From UBA8199 sp964507045 (GTDB lineage: Bacteria > Verrucomicrobiota > Verrucomicrobiia > Limisphaerales > UBA8199), in assembly GCA_964507045.1 (NCBI GenBank), contig CAZDOO010000017.1, forward strand, positions 12,084 to 76,083: DNA of 64,000 nt, written 5' to 3'. The first letter of the stretch is position 1. Each line of letters opens with the position of its first letter. Shown here one piece after another: positions 16,179 through 24,444 of this stretch. The notes beneath the pieces are model-generated. The model worked only from the letters and a program-made list of their open reading frames with translations, was not told the DNA's origin and searched no databases. The position numbers and the translations under genes are program-made.

Positions 16179-17420
16179 GTGAACCCGAACCATAAAGAAC
16201 TTCTCGCGGTCATCATCTTCTGCGCCACCTACCTGCTGATCAGCGGGCGGCAGTTGAAGATTCTGCCGCTGAACCGGCCGGCGGCGGCTTTGCTGGGGAC
16301 GGTGCTGATGGTGGCCTTCGGGGTGCTGACGCCCGAGCAGGCCTACCACGCGGTGGATTACGACACGCTGGTCCTGCTGCTGGGCATGATGATCATCTCG
16401 GCTTACCTGTGCCTGGCGGGATTCTTTGAATGGGCGGCGGATTGGATTCTCCGGTGGGCCAAGACCCCGCAGGCGCTCTTATGGCATTTGATTTTCACCG
16501 CGGGCGTGTTGTCAGCTTTGTTGGTGAATGACGTCGTCTGCCTGATGCTGACGCCGCTCGTCGTGGCCGTCATGGTGCGCGGCAAGCTGCCGCTCGCGCC
16601 CTACCTGCTGGCGTTGACCATGAGCGCCAACCTCGGCAGTGTGGCCACTCTGGTGGGCAACCCGCAGAACATGATCATTGGGCACCTCTCGAAGATTTCC
16701 TTCCTGCGGTTTTCCGCCTCGCTGGTGCCGGTGGCTCTGGTGGGCCTGCTGGTTGAGTATGCCCTGCTGCGCTTCGGGTTTCGCAAGGTCCTCCAGCAGG
16801 CGGTCATCCAGCGTCCGACCTCGCCGCCGCCGCCGCTGGACCGCCGTCTTCTGATACTGACGCTTGCCGTGCTGGCGCTGGTCTTTGCCGGGTTTATGGC
16901 GGGGTTGAACCTGTCCTGGACTGCCCTGGCCGGCGGCGCGCTGATCATGGTCCTGGCCAAGCGTGACACGCATCCAGTGTTGAAGTTGGTGGACTGGCAC
17001 CTGTTGGTCTTCTTTGCATCGCTGTTCATCGTCGTCGAGGGGCTCAGCAAGACCGGGTTGCCCGACCAGGCCTATCAGCATGTCCAGCCCCTGTTCGGCT
17101 CCTCCGTTGCCAGCCAGGCATGGAACTTCGCCTGGTTCTCCAACCTGGGATCCAATGTGTTCTCCAACGTGCCCTTCGTTCTGGTCGCCGGGAAATGGAT
17201 CAATAACTTCGCCCAGCCCGAGCTGATGTGGAAAGTCATGGCCCTGACCACCACCTTTGCCGGGAACCTGACGATTGTGGGTTCAGTTGCCAACATCATC
17301 GTGGTCGAGTCGGCGCGTGGGCATGTCGAGTTGGGGTTCTGGGATTATGCCCGCTACGGCATCCCGGTCACCATTCTCACCACCGTCGCGGGAATGCTGA
17401 TTCTGTTGTGGCTGCATTGA
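16179..17420 (+). CDS. SLC13/ArsB-NhaD-type anion or ion permease
   Basis: The 413-aa product is almost entirely hydrophobic, with about 11 transmembrane segments, and has the family motifs NDVVCLMLTPLV and SANLGSVATLVGNPQN in the first half and ANIIVVES near the end. These match the ArsB/NhaD/SLC13 ion-transporter superfamily, whose members move arsenite, sodium/protons or dicarboxylates across the inner membrane. The substrate cannot be told from sequence. It starts with GTG 5 bases after the hisF stop, so it is probably co-transcribed with it. Confidence 0.8.
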   Translation: MNPNHKELLAVIIFCATYLLISGRQLKILPLNRPAAALLGTVLMVAFGVLTPEQAYHAVDYDTLVLLLGMMIISAYLCLAGFFEWAADWILRWAKTPQALLWHLIFTAGVLSALLVNDVVCLMLTPLVVAVMVRGKLPLAPYLLALTMSANLGSVATLVGNPQNMIIGHLSKISFLRFSASLVPVALVGLLVEYALLRFGFRKVLQQAVIQRPTSPPPPLDRRLLILTLAVLALVFAGFMAGLNLSWTALAGGALIMVLAKRDTHPVLKLVDWHLLVFFASLFIVVEGLSKTGLPDQAYQHVQPLFGSSVASQAWNFAWFSNLGSNVFSNVPFVLVAGKWINNFAQPELMWKVMALTTTFAGNLTIVGSVANIIVVESARGHVELGFWDYARYGIPVTILTTVAGMLILLWLH

Positions 17421-17701
17421 ACGCGAAGAGTCAGTGAGGAGACAGTGAGGGCTCGGCGGAGCGAGCTGGACCGGCTGGGATGCTGGCTCAAGCGGCGGCG
17501 TCCCAAGCCGGGCCTGTAGGAGGTGGAAGGGCAGTTTTTGATCAAGTAGCCGGTGGGTCGCCCCGTTCAAGGTTCGAAGTTCGACGGTTCAGGGTTCTAG
17601 GTTTCGTATTCCGACCTCGCCCAGTCCTTCCTCGCCGAAATCGCCGCCGCCGAAGAACGCCAGTTCCCCTCCGAAGGTATCCAGCCTGCCGGTACCTCGG
17701 C

Positions 17702-17740
17702 CCAATCCGGCAGGGTTGGCAGAGGGCAGCCGGTGGGTCG
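17702..17740 (+). repeat. 39-bp dispersed intergenic repeat, forward copy
   Basis: Equals the reverse complement of 21221-21259 except for two substitutions. It contains the near-palindromic core ccggcagggttgg. Confidence 0.75.
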
Positions 17741-17827
17741 CCCCGTTCAAAAAGGAAAAGGTGTCAGTCAATGATAGTGTAATATTCTCTGGTTGACAGA
17801 GTCCCTGCGGATGGCTTAACTCGCCCG

Positions 17828-17855
17828 CGCAGCGCTCAGTACGGGCGGACGCGCA
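17828..17855 (+). repeat. 28-bp dispersed repeat, copy 1
   Basis: Matches 34257-34284 at 26 of 28 positions (core cagcgctcagt followed by cgggcgg). Confidence 0.65.
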
Positions 17856-17986
17856 AAAAGCAAATTCCTCACTCACTTTGTCCGGTGGCAAGGTGCGCCG
17901 GAGCCTTCGACGACAACCGTCGGCACAAGCGTGTCCAAATAGCCACCGCGCGGTGGCGTTCACGGAAAAATGAAGGAAGCGATACG

Positions 17987-19753
17987 ATGAAAAAAATGTT
18001 GGTTCTCGGTTGCGGGTTGCTGGTCGCCGTTCTGGCGTTCGCGGGAGAGCGGGTCCCGCTGTGGCCGGAAGGGAATATCCCGGATTTCCAGCCCCAGCAG
18101 ATCGCGGCGACCACCCAGGAGGTGAAAGCGCCGGGATTCAAGCCGGCGGAACATGCGATGCCGTATCTCGACTGGTACGAGGCACCGGCGGAGAGAAACG
18201 GCGCCTGCATGCTGCTCATTTCCGGCGGCGGATATCAGAATTGTTGCGACGGAGTCTGGATTGACCGGGTCGCGAAGAAGTTGACCGAACTCGGGTTCGT
18301 CTGCGCGAGCCTCACCTACCGCACGCCGCGTCCGCAAGGGCTGCCGATCTACCAGAGCGCGTGGGAGGACGGGCAGCGCGCCGTCCGCCTCGTCCGCAGC
18401 GAGGCGCAGAAGCGCGGCTTCGACCCGGAGAAGATCGGCGCGTTCGGGTTCTCCGCGGGCTCGCACCTGACGGTCTTGCTCGCGACGAGCGCGCTCACGC
18501 CGGCGTACGGGCCGGTCGACGCGCTCGACCAGCTTCCGTGCCACGTCAACTGGGCGGTGCCGATCTACACCGCCTACGCGCTCACGGACGGGCTCGCCGG
18601 CCCCAACACGCGCGAGGGCGACGCGATCGACGCCAAGCTCTCGGACGTGTTCAAGTTCGACGCGAAGACCTGTCCGATGGCGCTCTTCCACGGCGGGGCG
18701 GACATCTATTCGCCGAACGGCTCCACGCAGATCTACCGCCAGCTCCGCAGGATGAAAATCCCGGCCGAGATCCATCTCTTCGCGGACCGGCCCCACGGTT
18801 TCATGGGCGACGCGAGCAAGGGCGAGGATGGCACCGCCTACGACCACTGGCTCGACCGCATCGCCGAGTACCTCCGCCAGATGAATTTCGACGGCCGCCT
18901 CGGCAAGGAGGAGGATTTGATGGCCCGTTATCCGAATGACGACGCCCGCGGCGAAACCAGCAAGGAGCCTATCTGGCCGGAAGGCCGGATGCCGGATGTG
19001 CAGACGAACCAGTGCCTGCCTTATCTCGAGTGGCACATGCCGAAGGCACTCAAGACCAAGGCGATCCAGATCATCTACTCCGGCGGCAGTTACACGGGCA
19101 ACGGTCCTGATGGATTCGAAGTCGCGCCGGCGCGGCGCTACCTGAACGAGAAGGGCATGACGGTCGTGACGATGAAATACCGCACGCCGCGTCCGCTGGG
19201 CGGGCTCGCCAAGCACACGACAGCGTGGCAGGATTTGCAGCGCGCCGTCCGCATCGTCCGCAGCCAGGCTGCGGCGAAGGGACTCGATTCCGACCGCATC
19301 GGCATCATGGGCTCCTCGGCCGGCGGGCACCTGACGCTTATGGGCGCGACCAGCTCGAAACGCCGCTCCTATTGGCCGATCGACGATCTCGATAAGCTCT
19401 CCTGCAGTGTGCAGTGGGCGGTCGCGATCTATCCGGCATACGCGCTCACGGACGGCGCGGAAGCCCCGAACGCGAAGGGCGGCAACGAGGACGACGCGCG
19501 GCTCGTCCCTGAGTTCTCGTTCGACCTCGCGACGTGTCCGATCCTGTTCATCCACGGCGACGCGGACGGCTGGGCGGCGATGAATTCGGTGAAGTGCTGG
19601 GAGCAGCTTCGCCGCATGGGCATCCAGTCCGATCTCCACACGCTGGTCGGCCGTCCCCACTGCTTCCAGCGCAAGGCCGCCCCCGGCACCGGCAGCTACA
19701 CCTGGATGGGCCGCATCTGGGAATTCATGAACCACAAGGGGTTCAATAAGTAA
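17987..19753 (+). CDS. Secreted protein with two tandem alpha/beta-hydrolase (esterase) domains
   Basis: The 588-aa product has a signal peptide (MKKMLVLGCGLLVAVLAFA) and two homologous halves. Each begins with a variant of PLWPEG/PIWPEGRMPD, then an oxyanion-loop ISGGGYQ or YSGGSYTG, a nucleophile elbow GFSAGSH or GSSAGGH, a late Asp (FHGGAD, IHGDAD) and a His (RPHGFM, RPHCFQ). Such dienelactone hydrolase/acetyl-xylan-esterase-like proteins deacetylate plant polysaccharides. GAAGGAAG upstream supports the ATG at 17987. Codon use is unusually rich in GCG, CGC, CTC and ACG, unlike neighbours, and mobile-element scars surround it, suggesting transfer. A strong hairpin follows the stop. Confidence 0.85.
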   Translation: MKKMLVLGCGLLVAVLAFAGERVPLWPEGNIPDFQPQQIAATTQEVKAPGFKPAEHAMPYLDWYEAPAERNGACMLLISGGGYQNCCDGVWIDRVAKKLTELGFVCASLTYRTPRPQGLPIYQSAWEDGQRAVRLVRSEAQKRGFDPEKIGAFGFSAGSHLTVLLATSALTPAYGPVDALDQLPCHVNWAVPIYTAYALTDGLAGPNTREGDAIDAKLSDVFKFDAKTCPMALFHGGADIYSPNGSTQIYRQLRRMKIPAEIHLFADRPHGFMGDASKGEDGTAYDHWLDRIAEYLRQMNFDGRLGKEEDLMARYPNDDARGETSKEPIWPEGRMPDVQTNQCLPYLEWHMPKALKTKAIQIIYSGGSYTGNGPDGFEVAPARRYLNEKGMTVVTMKYRTPRPLGGLAKHTTAWQDLQRAVRIVRSQAAAKGLDSDRIGIMGSSAGGHLTLMGATSSKRRSYWPIDDLDKLSCSVQWAVAIYPAYALTDGAEAPNAKGGNEDDARLVPEFSFDLATCPILFIHGDADGWAAMNSVKCWEQLRRMGIQSDLHTLVGRPHCFQRKAAPGTGSYTWMGRIWEFMNHKGFNK

Positions 19754-19759
19754 GTGTCA

Positions 19760-19790
19760 AATTGGAGGTCGCTTTTTGCGACCTCCAATT
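19760..19790 (+). terminator. Perfect 13-bp stem-loop after the double esterase gene
   Basis: Arms aattggaggtcgc and gcgacctccaatt flank a TTTTT loop, 7 bases after the stop codon. There is no U-tract downstream, so it may act as an mRNA 3' stabiliser or bidirectional terminator instead of a classical intrinsic terminator. Confidence 0.6.
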
Positions 19791-20004
19791 CAGACCGAAC
19801 AAGAACAAGTGTCACCCATATACTGGTGCGGTATTGAGTTCACAAAGTGAGTTGCGAGACGGTAGTCTTGATTTCATGCCACTTGCCCATCGGTCTTTGG
19901 CCGAAGCGGCGTCGTTAGCCGCCGGCACGGGTGGGGGGCATGGCTTCAAACCAAGCCCTCTGGATGCTTGCGAGAAGCCCAGGAAACGCTGATATTGTAA
20001 CCGC

Positions 20005-20250
20005 ATGAGCATTGCCACTGAGAAGTTGGCTGAGGTGTTAGCCTGGCCGGAACAGGACCGCGCGTTCCTGGCTCGACAACTAATCGCCAGTTTGGATGAG
20101 ACGGTAGAGCCTGAAGCCGAAACGGAGTGGAACGAGGTCATCGACCGGCGATCCCGGGAAATGGCAGCCGGCCGAGTGGATACCCGCTCGGAAGAGGAGA
20201 TGGTCCAGGACGTCCGCGCCAAGCTCCATGCGCGTCATCCGGCATCCTGA
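20005..20250 (+). CDS. Addiction-module antitoxin (RHH-like, TIGR02574 type)
   Basis: The 81-aa product matches the putative addiction-module component family, with the LPWPEQDR-like opening (LAWPEQDRAFLARQLIASLDE) and the WNEVIDRRSREM segment. These small proteins neutralise ParE/RelE-type toxins encoded directly downstream and repress their own operon. The toxin frame starts inside this gene at 20228 with a 23-base overlap, but that toxin carries an in-frame stop. The antitoxin itself is intact. Confidence 0.85.
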   Translation: MSIATEKLAEVLAWPEQDRAFLARQLIASLDETVEPEAETEWNEVIDRRSREMAAGRVDTRSEEEMVQDVRAKLHARHPAS

Positions 20251-20524
20251 AGTACCGCAGGAGTTGGAAGGCGCCGCCCTCTGGTATGAAGAACGTCAGC
20301 CGGGGGTGGGTGAGGACTTCCTTGTCGAATATCAAGCCACGCTGAGTTGAATCCTGCGAGAGCCGGAGCGCTGGCGTCAATTCCGCGGAGACAACCGCAA
20401 GCTCAACTTTCATCGCTTTCCTTATGCGATCGTTTATAGCGTGCATGCCGATGAGCTTTACATCAAAGCCGTAATGCACCTCCACCGGCGCCCATTTTAC
20501 TGGGCGCATCGCCAGCCCGTTTAG
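20228..20524 (+). pseudogene. ParE/RelE-type toxin with in-frame stop
   Basis: Reading from the ATG at 20228 gives a 98-codon RelE/ParE-type toxin that is complete except for a TGA at 20348-20350 (codon 41, after YQATLS). On both sides the sequence is well conserved: LEGAALWYEERQPGVGEDF before it, and ERWRQFRGDNRKLNFHRFPY and AIVYSV after it. No frameshift is needed, so one base change separates it from a full gene. Inactivation of the toxin with retention of the antitoxin is a usual decay route. Recoding of the UGA is unlikely because no selenocysteine context is expected in this family. Confidence 0.85.
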
Positions 20525-20620
20525 CGGGACGCCGTTGGAGCACGTCAGCCCACCTGCAACCGAACAAGTGTCAGTTCTCTCACTGTTTGCACTTCCGAGG
20601 CGTGCGGGTAAGGCTGGAGC

Positions 20621-20683
20621 ATGTCGCGCAAGCTGCGGCTCGAGTATCGTGGAGATTTCCGGGGTTGCCGACTGTGTCAATAG
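20621..20683 (+). pseudogene. N-terminal fragment of a REP-associated (Y1/RAYT) transposase
   Basis: The ATG at 20621 opens MSRKLRLEYRG, the near-invariant start of REP-associated tyrosine transposases, then runs out of homology and stops at 20681-20683. Only about ten family residues remain. The preceding acaagtgtcag word at 20566-20576 resembles the flanks seen at 17760 and 19808. Fragment next to an integrase tail suggests a deletion or recombination junction. Confidence 0.6.
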
Positions 20684-20689
20684 TGAGAA

Positions 20690-20931
20690 CCGGCACGTGC
20701 ATGGTGCAGGAAGGAGTGGGTCTGGTCACCCTGCGCGATCTTTTGGGCCACCAGCAGATCACCAGTACCCGGATCTACATCCACCTGACCGCGCAGGACC
20801 TGCGCCAGGCGACCGACAAACACCCGGTCAGCAAACTGATCAAGCGGGTTGAGGAGTTGCTGCCCAACACCAGGCTTCCGTCCCATCCGTCCCATTGGTC
20901 CCTTGCGTCCCTGCCGTCCCTTGAAATCTGA
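20690..20931 (+). pseudogene. C-terminal remnant of a XerC/D-like tyrosine recombinase
   Basis: The frame ending at 20929-20931 contains VGLVTLRDLLGHQQITSTRIY followed by a short Ala/Lys-rich tail. This is the last third of a tyrosine recombinase: LLGH carries the conserved His and TRIYIH the nucleophilic Tyr. The catalytic Arg and HxxR box are missing upstream, where the frame joins unrelated sequence near 20690, so the protein cannot be active. The extreme C-terminus after NTRLPSHP is repeat-derived text. Confidence 0.75.
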
Positions 20932-21220
20932 AATCAACAGAGCCACGTCGCGCCCATGTGGGGAACAAGTCGGTCCTGGGCTGCCTCTCGCGAGCCAGTT
21001 CATCCTGACCAGGATGAAAGCAGGTAGCCGGAGGTCGCCGCCCCCTCTCCCCCGGCGACCTCCGGAAAGCGGTGCCTCTGACCCCACCACCCTGGATGGG
21101 GTGGCAGATCGTCCCGGGTGCCAGGCGTCTTCTGCATGCGGGTTGGTTCTGCCAACCCTGCCGGGGTGGAACACCCCTTACCCCGCGTACCGGTGGTCGT
21201 TTCCCCCTGTCATCCCGAAA

Positions 21221-21259
21221 CGACCCACCGGCTGCCATCTGCCAACCCTGCCGGGTTGG
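21221..21259 (-). repeat. 39-bp dispersed intergenic repeat, inverted copy
   Basis: Reverse complement of 17702-17740 with two substitutions. A related ccaaccctgccgggg word lies 80 bases upstream. Confidence 0.75.
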
Positions 21260-21406
21260 TACGGGGCGGAAACCGCAGGCAAAACCCCGCCAGACCGTGT
21301 CTTGGCTGTGGGCTTGATGCACCCCTGGAAAGCAGCGAAGAGTTCGTTTTTTTCATGGTCCGCGCCCGGAAATCTGCTACGTTATGGCTTTGGCAGATTT
21401 GCGCTT

Positions 21407-21799
21407 ATGAGCTTTTACGATCAACTGAAGTATGATGCGAACGGCCTGATCCCGGCCATTATCCAGGAACAGAAGAGCGGGCGGGTAGTCATGATGGCTT
21501 GGATGAACCGCGCCTCACTCGAAAGCACCATCAAGACCGGCAAGACGCATTTCTGGAGCCGGTCACGGCAGAAGTTCTGGATGAAAGGCGAATCCAGCGG
21601 CCATACCCAGACGGTCAAGAACATCGCCTTTGATTGCGACGGGGACACGCTCCTGATCCAGGTGGAGCAGATCGGCGCCGCGTGCCATGAAGGCTACCAG
21701 TCCTGCTTTTTCCGCTCCGTCCAGGGCGATGGTCAGAGCTACCAGATCACCGAGCCGCAGCTCCAGACGCCCGGCGAGATTTACGGAACGAAGAAGTGA
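21407..21799 (+). CDS. hisI: Phosphoribosyl-AMP cyclohydrolase HisI
   Basis: The 130-aa product is a stand-alone PRA-CH domain: VVMMAWMNRASL, the FWSRSRQKFWMKGESSGH block, DCDGDTLL (metal-binding Asp residues) and GAACHEGYQSCFFR (zinc-binding Cys and His). It opens the ring of PR-AMP in the third step of histidine synthesis. The HisE pyrophosphohydrolase domain is absent, so HisE must be encoded elsewhere. The ATG at 21407 is chosen because the longer upstream frame is repeat DNA. hisF lies 5.2 kb away across accessory DNA. Confidence 0.95.
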   Translation: MSFYDQLKYDANGLIPAIIQEQKSGRVVMMAWMNRASLESTIKTGKTHFWSRSRQKFWMKGESSGHTQTVKNIAFDCDGDTLLIQVEQIGAACHEGYQSCFFRSVQGDGQSYQITEPQLQTPGEIYGTKK

Positions 21800-21861
21800 A
21801 AGGCTTCGCTCCCAGGGCTGGGGCGGCGCGGCGCGCGGGTCCAGGCTGAGCATACGAAGCG

Positions 21862-22503
21862 ATGGATGAGTTTGTTCCATTTGCCAGCCGCAGCTATGGG
21901 CTGATGTTCCTGCTGCTGGTCGTGTCGCGCGGCATGGATTTCCTTAGCACCTGGGTGGCCACGCCCAACATGGTGCTGGAGGGCAATCCGCTAGCCAAAA
22001 AACTCGGCTGGAAGTGGGGCATTCCCCTCAACCTGGCGCTTTGTGTCGGCCTTGCCTTCTGGCCGCTGCCGGCCATTGTGATCAGCACCAGCAGCGTGCT
22101 GGTGGCTGCCCGCAACTTCCAGTCCGCCTGGCTGATGCGGTCGCTCGGCGAGCACATCTATCGCGATTGGCACATCGAGCGCGTGCAGGAAACCAGTATC
22201 ACGCTGTACCTGTTTTGCCTGTTTGCCCAGACGGCGCTGACCGGCGGCGTGGGGGTGGCGGTGATCTATTTCAGCGAGTGGCGCCTGGTGCCGCTGGCGA
22301 TCGGGTTGGGGATCGTGGCTTACGCGCTGGCGGTGGCTTTCTACACTCTGCTGGGCATCTGGCGCCTGCGCCGCTCGGCAATCCTCACCGCGCAGATGGC
22401 GGAACGCAAGCCAGCGACCGAGAATGCTCCACCCCCGCCCGGGAAGAACAGCAAGATTCTGCTGGCGGCGGGCCATCTGGATGCCCGTCCTTTGGGGAAA
22501 TAA
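21862..22503 (+). CDS. Uncharacterised multi-pass membrane protein
   Basis: The 213-aa product has four or five hydrophobic segments (roughly residues 12-32, 52-72, 113-135, 142-170) and a hydrophilic proline-rich C-terminus. I do not recognise the family. It lies 62 bases after hisI and 16 bases before trpE and so probably shares their transcript. Nothing in the sequence points to a role in amino-acid synthesis. Confidence 0.6.
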   Translation: MDEFVPFASRSYGLMFLLLVVSRGMDFLSTWVATPNMVLEGNPLAKKLGWKWGIPLNLALCVGLAFWPLPAIVISTSSVLVAARNFQSAWLMRSLGEHIYRDWHIERVQETSITLYLFCLFAQTALTGGVGVAVIYFSEWRLVPLAIGLGIVAYALAVAFYTLLGIWRLRRSAILTAQMAERKPATENAPPPPGKNSKILLAAGHLDARPLGK

Positions 22504-22519
22504 CCCGGTACAATCTAAT

Positions 22520-24031
<1,512 letters not shown>

Positions 24032-24444
24032 CCGGCGCGCCGGGATCAAGGCGGCCACCACTGTCTCCGGCAAGTCTTGCTTCTCGATCGGTTAGGTCAG
24101 TCAGGTGTGAACGCCTGACATAGCGGTCCTCTTAACAAGCTGGCCGGGCTCCCTTCTGCCCGGGATGACTACGATAGCCGGTTCTGGCTTGCGGTTCTTC
24201 GCCACCCGTAACCAGCCACGCAGACGGGGTGCGACTGCAAGTGCCGGTCGGGAGCGCGGACATTCCTGTCCGCCGGCACGCGCTTATGGGCAAAGGGCGG
24301 ACAGGAATGTCGGCGCTCCCGCCCGCATGGCTTGATTGACCGGCACTTCTGGTCACACCCCTGCAAACGCGCCCGCTTGACTTGCCGGGCGGGGGGCCTG
24401 TTTAATGGCTTTGGTTTGCAGCACAATCACTGGAATCATCACTC
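24032..24444. other. Intergenic region with large hairpin
   Basis: No gene is seen. It contains the imperfect inverted repeat described at 24249-24323 and a weaker 6-bp-stem hairpin at about 24101-24120 (gtcagg/cctgac). Confidence 0.6.
24249..24323. repeat. Imperfect inverted repeat with 25-bp arms
   Basis: The left arm (24249-24274, core gcggacattcctgtccgcc) pairs with the right arm (about 24296-24321, core ggcggacaggaatgtc) across a 20-base loop, with one or two mismatches. The absence of a U-tract argues against an intrinsic terminator. The arm text resembles a short palindromic repeat common in PVC genomes. Confidence 0.7.

Larger units (their letters stand above)
17421..17986. other. 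Accessory-type intergenic region with several repeats
   Basis: No gene is supported. A 23-bp direct repeat occurs at 17548-17570 and 17728-17750. The second copy lies in a 39-bp unit (17702-17740) found inverted at 21221-21259. A 28-bp unit at 17828-17855 recurs at 34257-34284. A perfect 16-bp palindrome (gccaccgcgcggtggc) lies at 17942-17957, 30 bases before the next start. The tgtcag words near 17762 also occur near the transposase scar at 20571. Confidence 0.6.
20525..21406. other. Mobile-element scar region
   Basis: No intact gene. It holds a transposase N-terminal fragment (20621-20683), a tyrosine-recombinase C-terminal fragment (about 20690-20931), and a repeat-rich stretch from 20932 to 21300 with the inverted copy of the 39-bp unit and several variants of the ccaaccctgccggg word. 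Confidence 0.7.

Noticed and set aside
17960..19735. 591-codon open frame on the minus strand
   Set aside because: Complete antisense of the double esterase; Arg/Val/Leu/Ala-rich shadow composition.
24249..24323. Intrinsic terminator of trpE
   Set aside because: The hairpin has a long loop, lies over 200 bases after the stop and has no U-tract.
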